Positions 35,775 to 43,068 of a stretch of 64,000 bases of DNA are shown one piece after another (positions within the stretch are counted from its first letter, which is position 1; every line of letters starts with the position of its first letter). Origin of the DNA: Frigoriglobus tundricola. GTDB lineage: Bacteria > Planctomycetota > Planctomycetia > Gemmatales > Gemmataceae. The position numbers and the translations under genes were made by a program. The stretch spans positions 5,084,001 through 5,148,000 of the forward strand of contig NZ_CP053452.2 of assembly GCF_013128195.2 (NCBI RefSeq), given 5' to 3'. The notes beneath the pieces are model-generated. The model was not told where the DNA came from. It saw only the letters and a list, made by a program, of their open reading frames with translations, and made no database searches.

Positions 35775-36048
35775 GAATGGTGAACCGGACGACGGTTCCG
35801 GACGGCAGAGCCAGTTCGATCGGTGTCGCGGGCGTCGGAAGTGGTGCGACGCGCATGGGCACGACGACCGGCGGCGGAGCGGGTTGGGCGAGGCGTCGCC
35901 GCCACAAGTAGAAGTTGGACAGGGAAACGCCTTCAGTGGTGCAGAACGCGGCGACAGTCTGATTGCTGGCCGCAAAGCGTTCGAGGCATTCAACCCATTT
36001 CCGGTTGGCGCTCGCGCCAGAACGGGAGCGAACGGACGAGTCGGGCAT
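35775..36048 (-). pseudogene. Truncated tnpA of inverted IS66 end
   Basis: About 91 codons from the ATG at 36048: NRKWVECLERFAASNQTVAAFCTTEGVSLSNFYLWRRR and ALPSGTVVRFT match TnpA of copy 1 throughout its helix-turn-helix and the PSGTVLRF segment, then homology ends abruptly. tnpB and tnpC are absent. Only the outer end at 36099-36127 is likely to be functional, serving as the right boundary of the composite. Confidence 0.8.
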
Positions 36049-36098
36049 GGTGGCATCCTCCGAGAACAGGAACGGATGCCATCCACCATAAATCACCC

Positions 36099-36127
36099 GT
36101 CAATGACGTGATCCGCCGGGTGCGTAC
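36099..36127. repeat. Terminal inverted repeat, right
   Basis: The reverse complement reads GTACGCACCCGGCGGATCAC then GTCATTGAC, matching the left end at 22 of 29 positions. Confidence 0.85.
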
Positions 36128-36135
36128 ACTTTACC
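36128..36135. repeat. Target-site duplication, right copy
   Basis: ACTTTACC, identical to 29055-29062. Confidence 0.9.
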
Positions 36136-36290
36136 TGCCGGTCGTTAATTCGCCTCTGGAGCGCCGTGATCGCGTTCTCCGCCGTCGCGGTCTTGTAGTT
36201 GATCGGCTCGCGTTCGAGGCCGTCGATCTGCGCCGCTGCCGGAGTTGCGACGACATACGCGGCCAGCAGAGAGAAGGTGAGTCGGAGCAT
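36128..36290 (-). pseudogene. Cytochrome c gene, 5' part, cut by composite transposon
   Basis: The ATG at 36290 begins a signal peptide (LRLTFSLLAAYVVATPAAAQ) followed by IDGLEREPINYKTA and ITALQRRINDRQVK, 54 codons up to the target duplication. The frame runs on a few codons into the transposon and stops at 36093, so the present product would be a 65-residue exported peptide. It is not a separate small gene: joined to the piece at 29062-27925 it restores one open frame (see finding). The native promoter, between 36291 and 36396, is on this fragment. Confidence 0.85.
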
Positions 36291-36396
36291 GAGCCGACCT
36301 CGGGAGCGCGGAGGCGGGATGAGGGCGATTCGGCGGGTAAAGGAAGTATAGCTGACGAAAGTGGATAAACAAGTCTTGTTTAGCGACCCGCTGCGA

Positions 36397-36867
36397 TTAG
36401 AAGGGGATTGGATCTTCCTCGCTGGTTACGCGCCTGCGATTCCAACGCTCGATGAAATTGCGCCACCGCACGGGTAGCGAGTCGAGGCAGAAAGTAGAAG
36501 ACACTTTCAGCCACATCATCCCAGACCATTGCCGCCCGTCAGGGTCTTCAAATATGGCCAGAATACCATCGCTTTCGTGTACTGCTAAGCCGCCAAATCG
36601 CGCGACACGAGGTAGGAACTGCTCGGCCTCACCGCCTAAACTCGCGTCACTGTCGTGCGAGTACAGGTAATAGTCGCCGCCGTCACCCGCGCCGATGCGC
36701 ATGACCTCGTGAAAAGCAAATTCAGTTACCGATGAAAACGCCGGATCGTCGCCGCCGAGCGAGTGATATACAGGCGGATCTAAATTGCTTATATTATGAA
36801 TTTTAATTTCGTAATTAGGCCAGGGTAACCGTTCACAGGAGACTGGCCCTGCGTTTTTCGTACTTGT
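36397..36867 (-). CDS. Hypothetical protein, 5' end uncertain
   Basis: The frame is open from just after a stop at 36870-36868 down to 36397 (about 156 codons), but no ATG, GTG or TTG is seen before the ATG at 36702, which gives 101 residues. Residues upstream of that ATG (PPVYHSLGGDDPAFSSVTEFAFHEV) look like real protein and lead smoothly into MRIGAGDGGDYYLYSHD, so the gene is either 5'-truncated or starts unusually. The C-terminal half has AVHESDGILAIFEDPDG. Codon use is less GC-biased than in neighbours, suggesting transfer. No family is recognised with confidence. Confidence 0.45.
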   Translation of the reverse strand, partial: TSTKNAGPVSCERLPWPNYEIKIHNISNLDPPVYHSLGGDDPAFSSVTEFAFHEVMRIGAGDGGDYYLYSHDSDASLGGEAEQFLPRVARFGGLAVHESDGILAIFEDPDGRQWSGMMWLKVSSTFCLDSLPVRWRNFIERWNRRRVTSEEDPIPF

Positions 36868-36927
36868 TTAGCGCGTCGATCTCTGCCGCGCCTCGATCAC
36901 CAAGCCGTTAACCCGCTAAGTCGCCGA

Positions 36928-37644
36928 TCACTGTTTGTTGAGCACGGCATCCAACACCCAGCATCCTCGGACGTGAAGGCCGGGGATGCGGCAGTGGGCC
37001 AGAATGTCCGTGTTCTCGCAGCCCGCGTCCTGTAGCGCGTCGGCGAGGATCGGCATCGCGCCGAAGTCGCGTGACTCGTACATCTGTCGCGCGAGGGCAA
37101 CGGCGGTGTCAGTCCGCCACGACGGAGAGAAGGCGACCGGGCGGAAGGGGTTCCCGAAGATGTCGCGGATGAGTCCCGTCTGCGCTGCCAACTCTTTGCC
37201 TCTGGCTGCTCGCTCGGACTTCTTGTTGAGCCGCTTGTAAACTGTTGCCTGGGCTGCACACTGCGAACTGTCTTCAGCCGCTCGATAGTCGTCCTCGTCA
37301 CTCTCGCGTGGGAGAAATGCTCGATCATCATCCGCCGCCGACATCGAAGCGCAGTTGCTCATCTCGCGCGCTGAATCGCGCTCTCCATCCACCCGCGTAA
37401 TCTGCCAGTCGAGTTCGATGGTCGCGGTACGCGCAGCCTCCCGCTCTTGGTCCGTTGCGAGGTCGTCCGCGTAGCGCTCAGCGACTTCGACCGCAGTGCG
37501 ACTCCGCGCATCAGTGAGAAGCGGCCACACGCGACGGCAGCAAGAACAAGCAAACAGTCGGAGCTTCCGCGCTCTCGCCCCATCACCGAGGAACCTTAAC
37601 ATCTGGCGTGGTTCAACGCACGTCTCCCATTCCGCTTCGGTCAT
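36928..37644 (-). CDS. Gemmata-type conserved hypothetical protein (MTEAEW family)
   Basis: 238 residues. It starts MTEAEWETCVEPRQMLRFLGD and has KLRLFACSCCRRVWPLLTDARSR (a Cys-rich segment), then a variable charged middle. It ends with the strongly conserved block RDIFGNPFRPV (about 170) and HVRGCWVLDAVLNK. I know this architecture from Gemmata relatives, where it occurs in many copies with variable middles; the function is unknown. GAGG lies about 10 bases before the ATG. It sits beside the IS66-type transposase and a TIGR02996 remnant, in line with an accessory region. Confidence 0.65.
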   Translation of the reverse strand: MTEAEWETCVEPRQMLRFLGDGARARKLRLFACSCCRRVWPLLTDARSRTAVEVAERYADDLATDQEREAARTATIELDWQITRVDGERDSAREMSNCASMSAADDDRAFLPRESDEDDYRAAEDSSQCAAQATVYKRLNKKSERAARGKELAAQTGLIRDIFGNPFRPVAFSPSWRTDTAVALARQMYESRDFGAMPILADALQDAGCENTDILAHCRIPGLHVRGCWVLDAVLNKQ

Positions 37645-37747
37645 CGGTCACCCCTCGGGCATTCCCTTCCACAGTAACCCCGGCGTTCATCGGATTCTTT
37701 CTCCGGTGGTCTCACCCCGACCGACCTCCTTTTCCGGCAGTCGTTCA

Positions 37748-39124
37748 TCACCCTAACAGCAGCGGGCGCGGCAGGAGCCGGTTACCGAACCAGCGCAACG
37801 TCCGGCTGACGTGATCCACGACCGAGAGCGTCTGGCGGCGGCACGTCTCGAACACGGACATCAACACGCCCTGCGCTCGCGCGCCCGTGACGGTCCGGTT
37901 GCCGCCCCACACCTTCCGATTTACCACCGCCGGGCGGATCGCCTGCTCGGCCTTCCAGTTCGTCGGCTCGATCCGCGGGTCGAACACGAACGCGAACCAC
38001 TGCTCGAAGTGGTTCCACAGGTGCCTCGCCAGGGTCGCGTACTCCGGCACCGCCCGCGGTCGCGTCACCAACTCCAGCAGGCGGTCGTCGAACTGCCCCC
38101 GGTGCGCGTCGAGTTGGTCGTCGGTCCACGTCCCCGGCACATACCCGTTCCGCCAGTGGATCGCCTCGGTGAGCAGCGCAATCACCTGCCGTGGGAACCG
38201 CACGGCCCCGCGGGTGGCGCGCTCCAGCAACTCCCGCGCGCGGCGGAGCACGTGGGCCAGGCACTGCTGGTGGATCGCCGCCTCGAACCGGTCGTACGAG
38301 GCGAACCCGTCGTGGCTCAGGATGCCGGACCAGTCCGCCCCGATCACCCGCTCCAGGACGGCGGCACTGCGTTGGGAGTCGATACCGTAGGCGGTGGCCC
38401 GGTCACCGACCCACGCATGGAGCCAGGCGGGATGCCCTCCGATCCGCCACCCCGTCTCGTCGGCCGCGATCTGCTCGGACGACCGCACCTCGTCGAGGAT
38501 CAGTTGGTAGTCGGGTTCCAGTCGCGACGCTGTGCGGAGGTCGATCTGGGCGCTGGCCCCGCGGGTCAGGGTGATGCCGAACAGGGTCCGGAACACCGAC
38601 GCGACCTTGCCGTGCGACAGGCCCATCTGGGTGTGCAGGACCGCGGCCGCGGCCTGGGCGTCAGGGCCGATCTGGCTGGCAGCCGCGCCAAGGGCGTCGG
38701 ACGTCTGGAGCGGATGCCGGCCCTGGGTCCGCTTCCCGCACGACTCGCAGTGACCGATGTGGACGCGGAACTTGCGGAGCAGCGGGGTGCGTGGGATCTC
38801 GGTCTGGAACTGCTCCGCCGTGCCGGTCTCGACCAGCCGGCCCCGGCAGTGCGGACAGGAGTCGGGGAGGTGCGCCTCGTGGCACTCCGCAACCTGATCG
38901 TGAGGCGGGGGCGGGCGGCGCCCGTGCTTGCCGTGGGCGTCGCCCGACTTGCGACCGGGTGTCTTCGGGTCGGGCTTGGGCGGACCCTTGCGGAACGGGG
39001 CGGCCTGTCGCTTGCCGGCGCGCACTGCCTCGTCGAGCCGCCGGGTCAACTCGGCGACCTGGGCTTCGAGTTCGGCGACACGCTGGAGGAGATCCCGACA
39101 GCCAGGACACGCGGGTTCGGCCAT
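37748..39124 (-). CDS. Single-ORF IS66-type transposase (ISBst12-like)
   Basis: 458 residues. N-terminal CPGC zinc motif and coiled coil (LLQRVAELEAQVAELTRRLDEAV), a Lys/Pro-rich linker (FRKGPPKPDPKTPGRKSG), a zinc finger (CPHCRG, CESCGKR), and the catalytic region with ADETGWRIGG (first Asp), LSHDGFASYDRF (second Asp) and a C-terminal EPTNWKAEQAIRPAVVNRK (final Glu). Unlike the elements at 29063-33334 there is no tnpA/tnpB, as in the ISBst12 group. I could not define its inverted repeats by eye. The right side abuts the shortened TIGR02996 gene, which it probably cut. Confidence 0.82.
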   Translation of the reverse strand: MAEPACPGCRDLLQRVAELEAQVAELTRRLDEAVRAGKRQAAPFRKGPPKPDPKTPGRKSGDAHGKHGRRPPPPHDQVAECHEAHLPDSCPHCRGRLVETGTAEQFQTEIPRTPLLRKFRVHIGHCESCGKRTQGRHPLQTSDALGAAASQIGPDAQAAAAVLHTQMGLSHGKVASVFRTLFGITLTRGASAQIDLRTASRLEPDYQLILDEVRSSEQIAADETGWRIGGHPAWLHAWVGDRATAYGIDSQRSAAVLERVIGADWSGILSHDGFASYDRFEAAIHQQCLAHVLRRARELLERATRGAVRFPRQVIALLTEAIHWRNGYVPGTWTDDQLDAHRGQFDDRLLELVTRPRAVPEYATLARHLWNHFEQWFAFVFDPRIEPTNWKAEQAIRPAVVNRKVWGGNRTVTGARAQGVLMSVFETCRRQTLSVVDHVSRTLRWFGNRLLPRPLLLG

Positions 39125-39169
39125 GACGACATCGTAGTGACCGGGGCGTCGAGCAGTCCGAACGACGCG

Positions 39170-39664
39170 CTAATCAAGTACCCCGAAAGAGTAGCTATCA
39201 GTTGTGTCAACCGGCACGTCATGTCGGAACGCGATCCACTCGCGCACTGACGGCGGTACCCTCCTTCCCAATCGCACTTCCGCTTCGATGATTTCGGCCC
39301 ATCGGCCGCCGACGTCGGGCATGGGGATGCGGTGCCAGCGCTCGGTGAACTCGCGGATCAGCCGCCAGCGCTCGCGCCAGCCGTCGGGGATGCCGTGGCG
39401 GAACACCGGCTCGCACTCGGTCCCGTACCGCATCTGCCCGCACCACTCCGCGCCAGCATGCGTGCGGAGTTCGTTGCGTCGAAGTTTCAGCTCCCAGAAG
39501 CGGTCGGCGAAGACGGGCAGTTGCCGCATCTGTTCTTCGACGCGAATGAGTTCGCCACGAGGATCGGCGCGTTCGTCGAGCCAGTCGGCGTAAACGAGGC
39601 GCAGGGTGCGGTCGGCGGGCTGGGCGGCGATGGCGTTCAGGAAGTCGTCGTGTGTGTGGAGCAT
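39170..39664 (-). pseudogene. TIGR02996-domain paralog, C-terminally truncated
   Basis: 164 residues from the ATG at 39664. It matches the first ~165 residues of the 26845-27906 protein almost position for position (HDDFLNAIAAQPADRTLRL, YADWLDERADPRGELIRVEE, GWRERWRLIREFTERWHR, SVREWIAFRHD) and then ends about 190 residues early, 46 bases from the transposase start at 39124. Loss of the rest of the SMI1-like half is best explained by the insertion. It may still give a short protein carrying the TIGR02996 domain. Confidence 0.7.
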
Positions 39665-39805
39665 GGTCGGGATTTCCCTGAGATCGCGGGCGTCCCGCCC
39701 GCCCCAGCGATGCACGTCGGGAACCTCTGGAAATTGTCGTTGCGATACTGAGCGAGCAACCAGCGGGCGGGACGCCCGCGGTCCCAGGGGCCGGCACGGT
39801 GCGTT

Positions 39806-40753
39806 CTACGCCGGCTGCTTTTCCGGGTGCAGATACACGAAGCTCTTCCCCAACCGCCCGCCGTAGTTGCCCGCGGAGATCGTCAGCAAATCCGGCACGT
39901 CCTTGGATGCGGCAATCGCCGCTTGTGTGGCCTTTACGATGGTCGGCAGGTCCGCGCCGTTGATGATGATTTCCTGCACGCTCGTCACGCCCTGCGGCAA
40001 GCGCGACGCGACGCCCTCCTTCCCGCGGAGCGTCGGGCAGTACTCCGCATAGGTACTCGCGATCGAGAACTTGTATTTGCTCCCGGCCTTGCTGCCGCTC
40101 GACGCCACGCCGCCGGGGAAGGGCAGGATCACGCCGGGTACTTCGCTCGCGGCGGCCGCGGCTCGGGTCGCGGCATCGAGGGCCGCGTCGGCGGTCGCGC
40201 CGAAGAACCACAGGTTGCCGCCCATCAGACCGTCGGCGAAGCCGCAGCGGCGCTCGCACACGAACTCGCCGCTCAGGATCGGCACCACCCAGCACCGCCG
40301 CCCGAACCGGTCCGCCTTGAACTGGTGCCCGTCACCGAAGTACGCCAGCTTGCGGCCGAGCGGGAACCACTTTCCGCCCGGCTTCGGCGGCTGGGTGCTG
40401 GCGAACCAGCTCCCGCTCGCGTCCAACACATTGAACGCCGTCGCCGTCGGGCACGTTAGCACGTTCTGTGCGACACGCACCAGAACCGAGCGTTCGAGCC
40501 GCGATTCACGGTCCTTGTGGAACCGCGGAACGTGGAACTGCACGATCGCGCCGGGGCGGCCGTCCGGCGTTTCACTCTCGGGTACGTAACGGTCGAGGCC
40601 GGCTTCGCAGTCGCAGAGAATCGTACTGCTCGCGTTGCCCGTACTCGCGTTCACGGCGCGATCGAGCCAGTACGGGTCGCGGGCCGTGATCAGGACGCTG
40701 GCGTAAATGCTGCGAAACGCTTCTGCGTAGGTGTCATCGATCGTAGCCGCCAT
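39806..40753 (-). CDS. ftr: Formylmethanofuran--tetrahydromethanopterin formyltransferase
   Basis: 315 residues, close to archaeal and methylotroph Ftr (FhcD). Conserved blocks in order: IDDTYAEAF at the start, VPESETPDGRPGAIVQF (about 57), an LAYFGDGHQ block, VPILSGEFVCERRCGFADGLMGGNLWFFG, ILPFPGGVASSGSKAGSKYKFSIASTYAEYCP, QEIIINGADL and a C-terminal ISAGNYGGRLGK. The enzyme moves a formyl group between methanofuran and tetrahydromethanopterin in C1 oxidation or reduction and is cytoplasmic. Planctomycetes are among the few bacteria with this pathway. No other pathway gene is in the window, so the gene is an isolated member here. Confidence 0.9.
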   Translation of the reverse strand: MAATIDDTYAEAFRSIYASVLITARDPYWLDRAVNASTGNASSTILCDCEAGLDRYVPESETPDGRPGAIVQFHVPRFHKDRESRLERSVLVRVAQNVLTCPTATAFNVLDASGSWFASTQPPKPGGKWFPLGRKLAYFGDGHQFKADRFGRRCWVVPILSGEFVCERRCGFADGLMGGNLWFFGATADAALDAATRAAAAASEVPGVILPFPGGVASSGSKAGSKYKFSIASTYAEYCPTLRGKEGVASRLPQGVTSVQEIIINGADLPTIVKATQAAIAASKDVPDLLTISAGNYGGRLGKSFVYLHPEKQPA

Positions 40754-41033
40754 AAGCGCCCCTCAAAAGGACTGTGAAGAAGCTGTTGAATTGTCGGCAA
40801 TCGGATGTGAATCGGTCAAGAAGGACAGGAGAGGACATACCAGTGCCCGATTCAAAAGCTCGTTGCATCGTCTCGTGCCCGCTAGTTAGGCATTCGACAC
40901 AGATGAAATTGGAGAAGGAAAATTTCTTTTCGCGGTCCGGAAGCGTGAAAACACAGGGGTTGCGGCAATTCCGGGCAGTGATTTGGAAGATTGGCACGGC
41001 ACTCGCTTTCTTCTTATTCGGCGAGAGCCTAAA
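40754..41033. other. Intergenic region, no supported gene
   Basis: The gap between ftr and the HMA-MauE gene. It contains AT-richer stretches and short open frames on both strands (for example 40734-40997 on the minus strand) without any recognisable motif. The ftr promoter should be near 40760-40900. Confidence 0.4.
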
Positions 41034-41084
41034 ACTACACGGTTGGCTGGCGGAGGGAGAGGCCGTCAGTCAACCGTGTAGTTG
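41034..41084 (-). terminator. Hairpin after HMA-MauE gene
   Basis: Arms AACTACACGGTTGGCTG (41034-41050) and CAGTCAACCGTGTAGTT (41068-41084) pair with one mismatch, with TTT on one side and AAA on the other. It lies directly past the stop at 41090, fitting a bidirectional terminator. Confidence 0.7.
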
Positions 41085-41089
41085 TTTAG

Positions 41090-41809
41090 TTACAGCATCC
41101 CGACGAGCATCGCCGCCGCCATCACGATCATCAGCCCGTCTTCAATCAGCGTCACCCGCGACATCGGCAAGTTGAACACGGTCCCCAGGCAGGCGCACCG
41201 GATCTTTCGCTTCGCGACGAGCGCCTTCACCACACCCACCGCACTCACACCCATCACCAGAAGCGTGACGGAGTTCGTTACGAGCGGAGCGGCGTGCGTC
41301 AGGTACGCGACGCCCAAACCGAGTTCGATGAACGGGTACAGATACCCGTACAGCGGCCACTTCGCGGCCACGACGTCGTAGGAACCGTAGGCGTCCGCGA
41401 ACGCCCGGACGTCGAGGAGCTTGAAGAACGAAAACACCAGGAAGAACCCGGCCATGAAGTGGCCCATCGCGCGCATCGCGTCGAACCGGCCGCCCGCGAT
41501 CTCCACTGCGGCCACGGTGCCCATCAGGTAAAGGAGAACGAGAAATAGCGGGAAGTAAGACGTGGGCTTTTCCGCTGCCGGTACGGGCACGGCCTCGCGG
41601 ACCTCGCCGAGCACGTGGTAGCCCGCCGGGCGGATCAGCGTGCCCACACGTTCCGCGGTGATCCCGTCGCCTTCCACGGTCAACACGGCCTGCGGGCCGT
41701 CGGTGTCGGCCGACCAGCGCGCCACATCGGGTGCGGCATCGAGCAGGGGGCGGACACGGGCCACGCACGCCCCGCAGTGCAAATCGGTCGTATATCGGTG
41801 AACCATCAT
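41090..41809 (-). CDS. Heavy-metal-associated domain fused to MauE/DoxX-like membrane domain
   Basis: 239 residues from tandem ATGs with GGAGG 6 bases before the first. Residues about 1-70 form an HMA fold with the metal-binding pair in LHCGACVARV (Cys at 12 and 15). Then follow four membrane helices (about 88-108, 113-135, 155-175, 180-200) with KLLDVRAFADAYGSYDVVAAKWPLYGYLYPFIELGLG, the MauE-type block, and a C-terminal Cys pair in KIRCACLGTVFN. MauE-type proteins assist disulfide handling or maturation of exported enzymes. The HMA part suggests copper or another soft metal as ligand. The substrate and partner protein are not evident. Confidence 0.72.
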   Translation of the reverse strand: MMVHRYTTDLHCGACVARVRPLLDAAPDVARWSADTDGPQAVLTVEGDGITAERVGTLIRPAGYHVLGEVREAVPVPAAEKPTSYFPLFLVLLYLMGTVAAVEIAGGRFDAMRAMGHFMAGFFLVFSFFKLLDVRAFADAYGSYDVVAAKWPLYGYLYPFIELGLGVAYLTHAAPLVTNSVTLLVMGVSAVGVVKALVAKRKIRCACLGTVFNLPMSRVTLIEDGLMIVMAAAMLVGML

Positions 41810-41981
41810 GGGATACCTCCGGACGGCTTTATCCTATTTGAGCGTACCGGGCTGCTGGGGGATTCTTGCGTGGGACATCGATTTGGGTCGTGCGAATGGA
41901 CCGGGTGAATGCGGTGAGGCTTTTCCGTTCTCCCGCTTGCTCGGCGCTGAACACGTGGCGACGAACGGTTAGAATACCGCT

Positions 41982-42803
41982 ATGAAGCTCAGTTCTGCAC
42001 TGGCGACCTTCGCCGCCGACCCCCACGCACAACTCGATCTGGCCCGCGTCGCGCTCCTCATTGCTCACGACGCGTACGGCCAGATGAACCCGCGCACCTA
42101 CCTGCGCATCATCGATCGCCTCGCGGACCAGCTCCGCCCGCGGATGACCGGGTCGCTCGCGGCCCGCACCGCGGAACTGTCCACGTTTCTCTTTGAAGAG
42201 TGCGGCTTCGCCGGTAACACCGAACACTATTACGACCCGCGGAACAGCTACCTGAACAAGGTGATCGACCGGCAGGTCGGGCTGCCGATCGCGCTGTCGG
42301 TGCTGTCGGCCGCGGTGGGCACGCGGGCCGGCCTGAACGTGGTGGGCGTCGGGCTGCCGGGCCACTTCATCGCGAAAGCCGTGGAGGGGACCGAGGCGGT
42401 CCTGTTCGACCCGTTCAACGGCGGGCAGTTCCTCGACCCCGACGCGTGCGAGGCGCTCGTCGGGGGCGTCACCGGGCGGCCGTTCGAGGCCACGCCCGAA
42501 GCGCTCGAAGCCACCGCGCCGGGCCTGATCGTCGCGCGGATGTTGCAGAACCTGAAGACCGCGTACCTCGCCGACCGGTCGTACAGTCGCGCGGCGCGGG
42601 TGACGTACCGGCTGGCGCAACTGGTCCCGAACGACCCGTCCCAGCGCCGCGACCTCGGCGTGCTGCTGGTGCAGGCCGAGCGCCCCGGCCTCGCCATCGA
42701 CCACCTCCGGCACTACCTGAACGCGGAACCGAACGCCGAGGACGCCCGCGACGTGCAGAAGTTCCTGTCCAAAGCACTCACCGAAGTGTCGCGCTGGAAT
42801 TAG
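41982..42803 (+). CDS. SirB1-like transglutaminase/TPR-family protein
   Basis: 273 residues, the usual SirB1/UPF0162 length. The transglutaminase-like core shows YDPRNSYLNKVIDRQVGLPIALSVL (about 87-111) and, after it, GVGLPGHFIAKA with the conserved His, and LFDPFNGG. The last ~80 residues are helical TPR-like (ADRSYSRAARVTYRLAQLVPNDP, AIDHLRHYLNAEP). The Cys of true transglutaminases is absent from this block, as in SirB1, so catalysis is doubtful. The family is widely conserved, with roles in protein-protein contact suggested. A long palindrome follows. Confidence 0.78.
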   Translation: MKLSSALATFAADPHAQLDLARVALLIAHDAYGQMNPRTYLRIIDRLADQLRPRMTGSLAARTAELSTFLFEECGFAGNTEHYYDPRNSYLNKVIDRQVGLPIALSVLSAAVGTRAGLNVVGVGLPGHFIAKAVEGTEAVLFDPFNGGQFLDPDACEALVGGVTGRPFEATPEALEATAPGLIVARMLQNLKTAYLADRSYSRAARVTYRLAQLVPNDPSQRRDLGVLLVQAERPGLAIDHLRHYLNAEPNAEDARDVQKFLSKALTEVSRWN

Positions 42804-42813
42804 CAGCGGAGTG

Positions 42814-42986
42814 CGCAGAGAAGAAGATTTCGCCACAAAGGCACAAAGGTTACACAAAGACACACAAAGAAAGGCAGATGGCTGAGACGTGAGGCGCATT
42901 CGTCTCTTTTGATTCTTCTCGGCTCTCTTCTTTGTGTGCCTTTGTGTGACCTTTGTGCCTTTGTGGTGAAATCTTCCTTCTCTGCG
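42814..42986. repeat. Long palindrome, CACAAAGGCACA family
   Basis: Arms 42814-42872 and 42930-42986 pair with some mismatches, including GCGCAGAGAAG...GATTTC...CCACAAAGGCACAAAGG and its complement. The spacer is about 57 bases. The same family occurs at 1759 and 52817. Confidence 0.75.
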
Positions 42987-43068
42987 GTGAATCGCTTTCT
43001 CAATTCGCGCGACGCGCCGGCCCCTCTCCGCGCACTATCACGGCGACCGGTAACCCGAGGGCTGACCC

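Larger units (their letters stand above)
29063..36127. mobile_element. Composite IS66-type transposon, 7,065 bp
   Basis: Both outer ends are IS66 left ends facing inward: 29063-29091 and the reverse complement of 36099-36127 match at 22 of 29 positions and share GTAC at the tip, CCGGCG and CGTCATTGAC. Flanking octamers are identical. Inside, left to right: a complete IS66-like element (29063-31495), a second copy lacking its left end, tnpA and half of tnpB (31524-33334), a short remnant of an unrelated gene, a secreted-protein gene (33639-34841), a decayed tyrosine recombinase (34950-35271), and a truncated tnpA with its IS66 end in inverted orientation (35775-36127). Neither internal right end (31495 or 33334) is followed by ACTTTACC, so the whole block entered as one unit. 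Confidence 0.88.

Noticed and set aside
36093-36290. Small exported peptide gene of 65 residues
   Set aside because: It is the 5' part of the interrupted cytochrome gene; its last 11 codons are transposon sequence.
37811-39250. 479-residue plus-strand frame across the transposase gene
   Set aside because: Arg/Val/Gly-rich shadow of the minus-strand transposase, which has the catalytic DDE motifs.
40734-40997. 87-residue minus-strand frame between ftr and the HMA-MauE gene
   Set aside because: No ribosome site, no motif, overlaps the ftr start and its upstream region.
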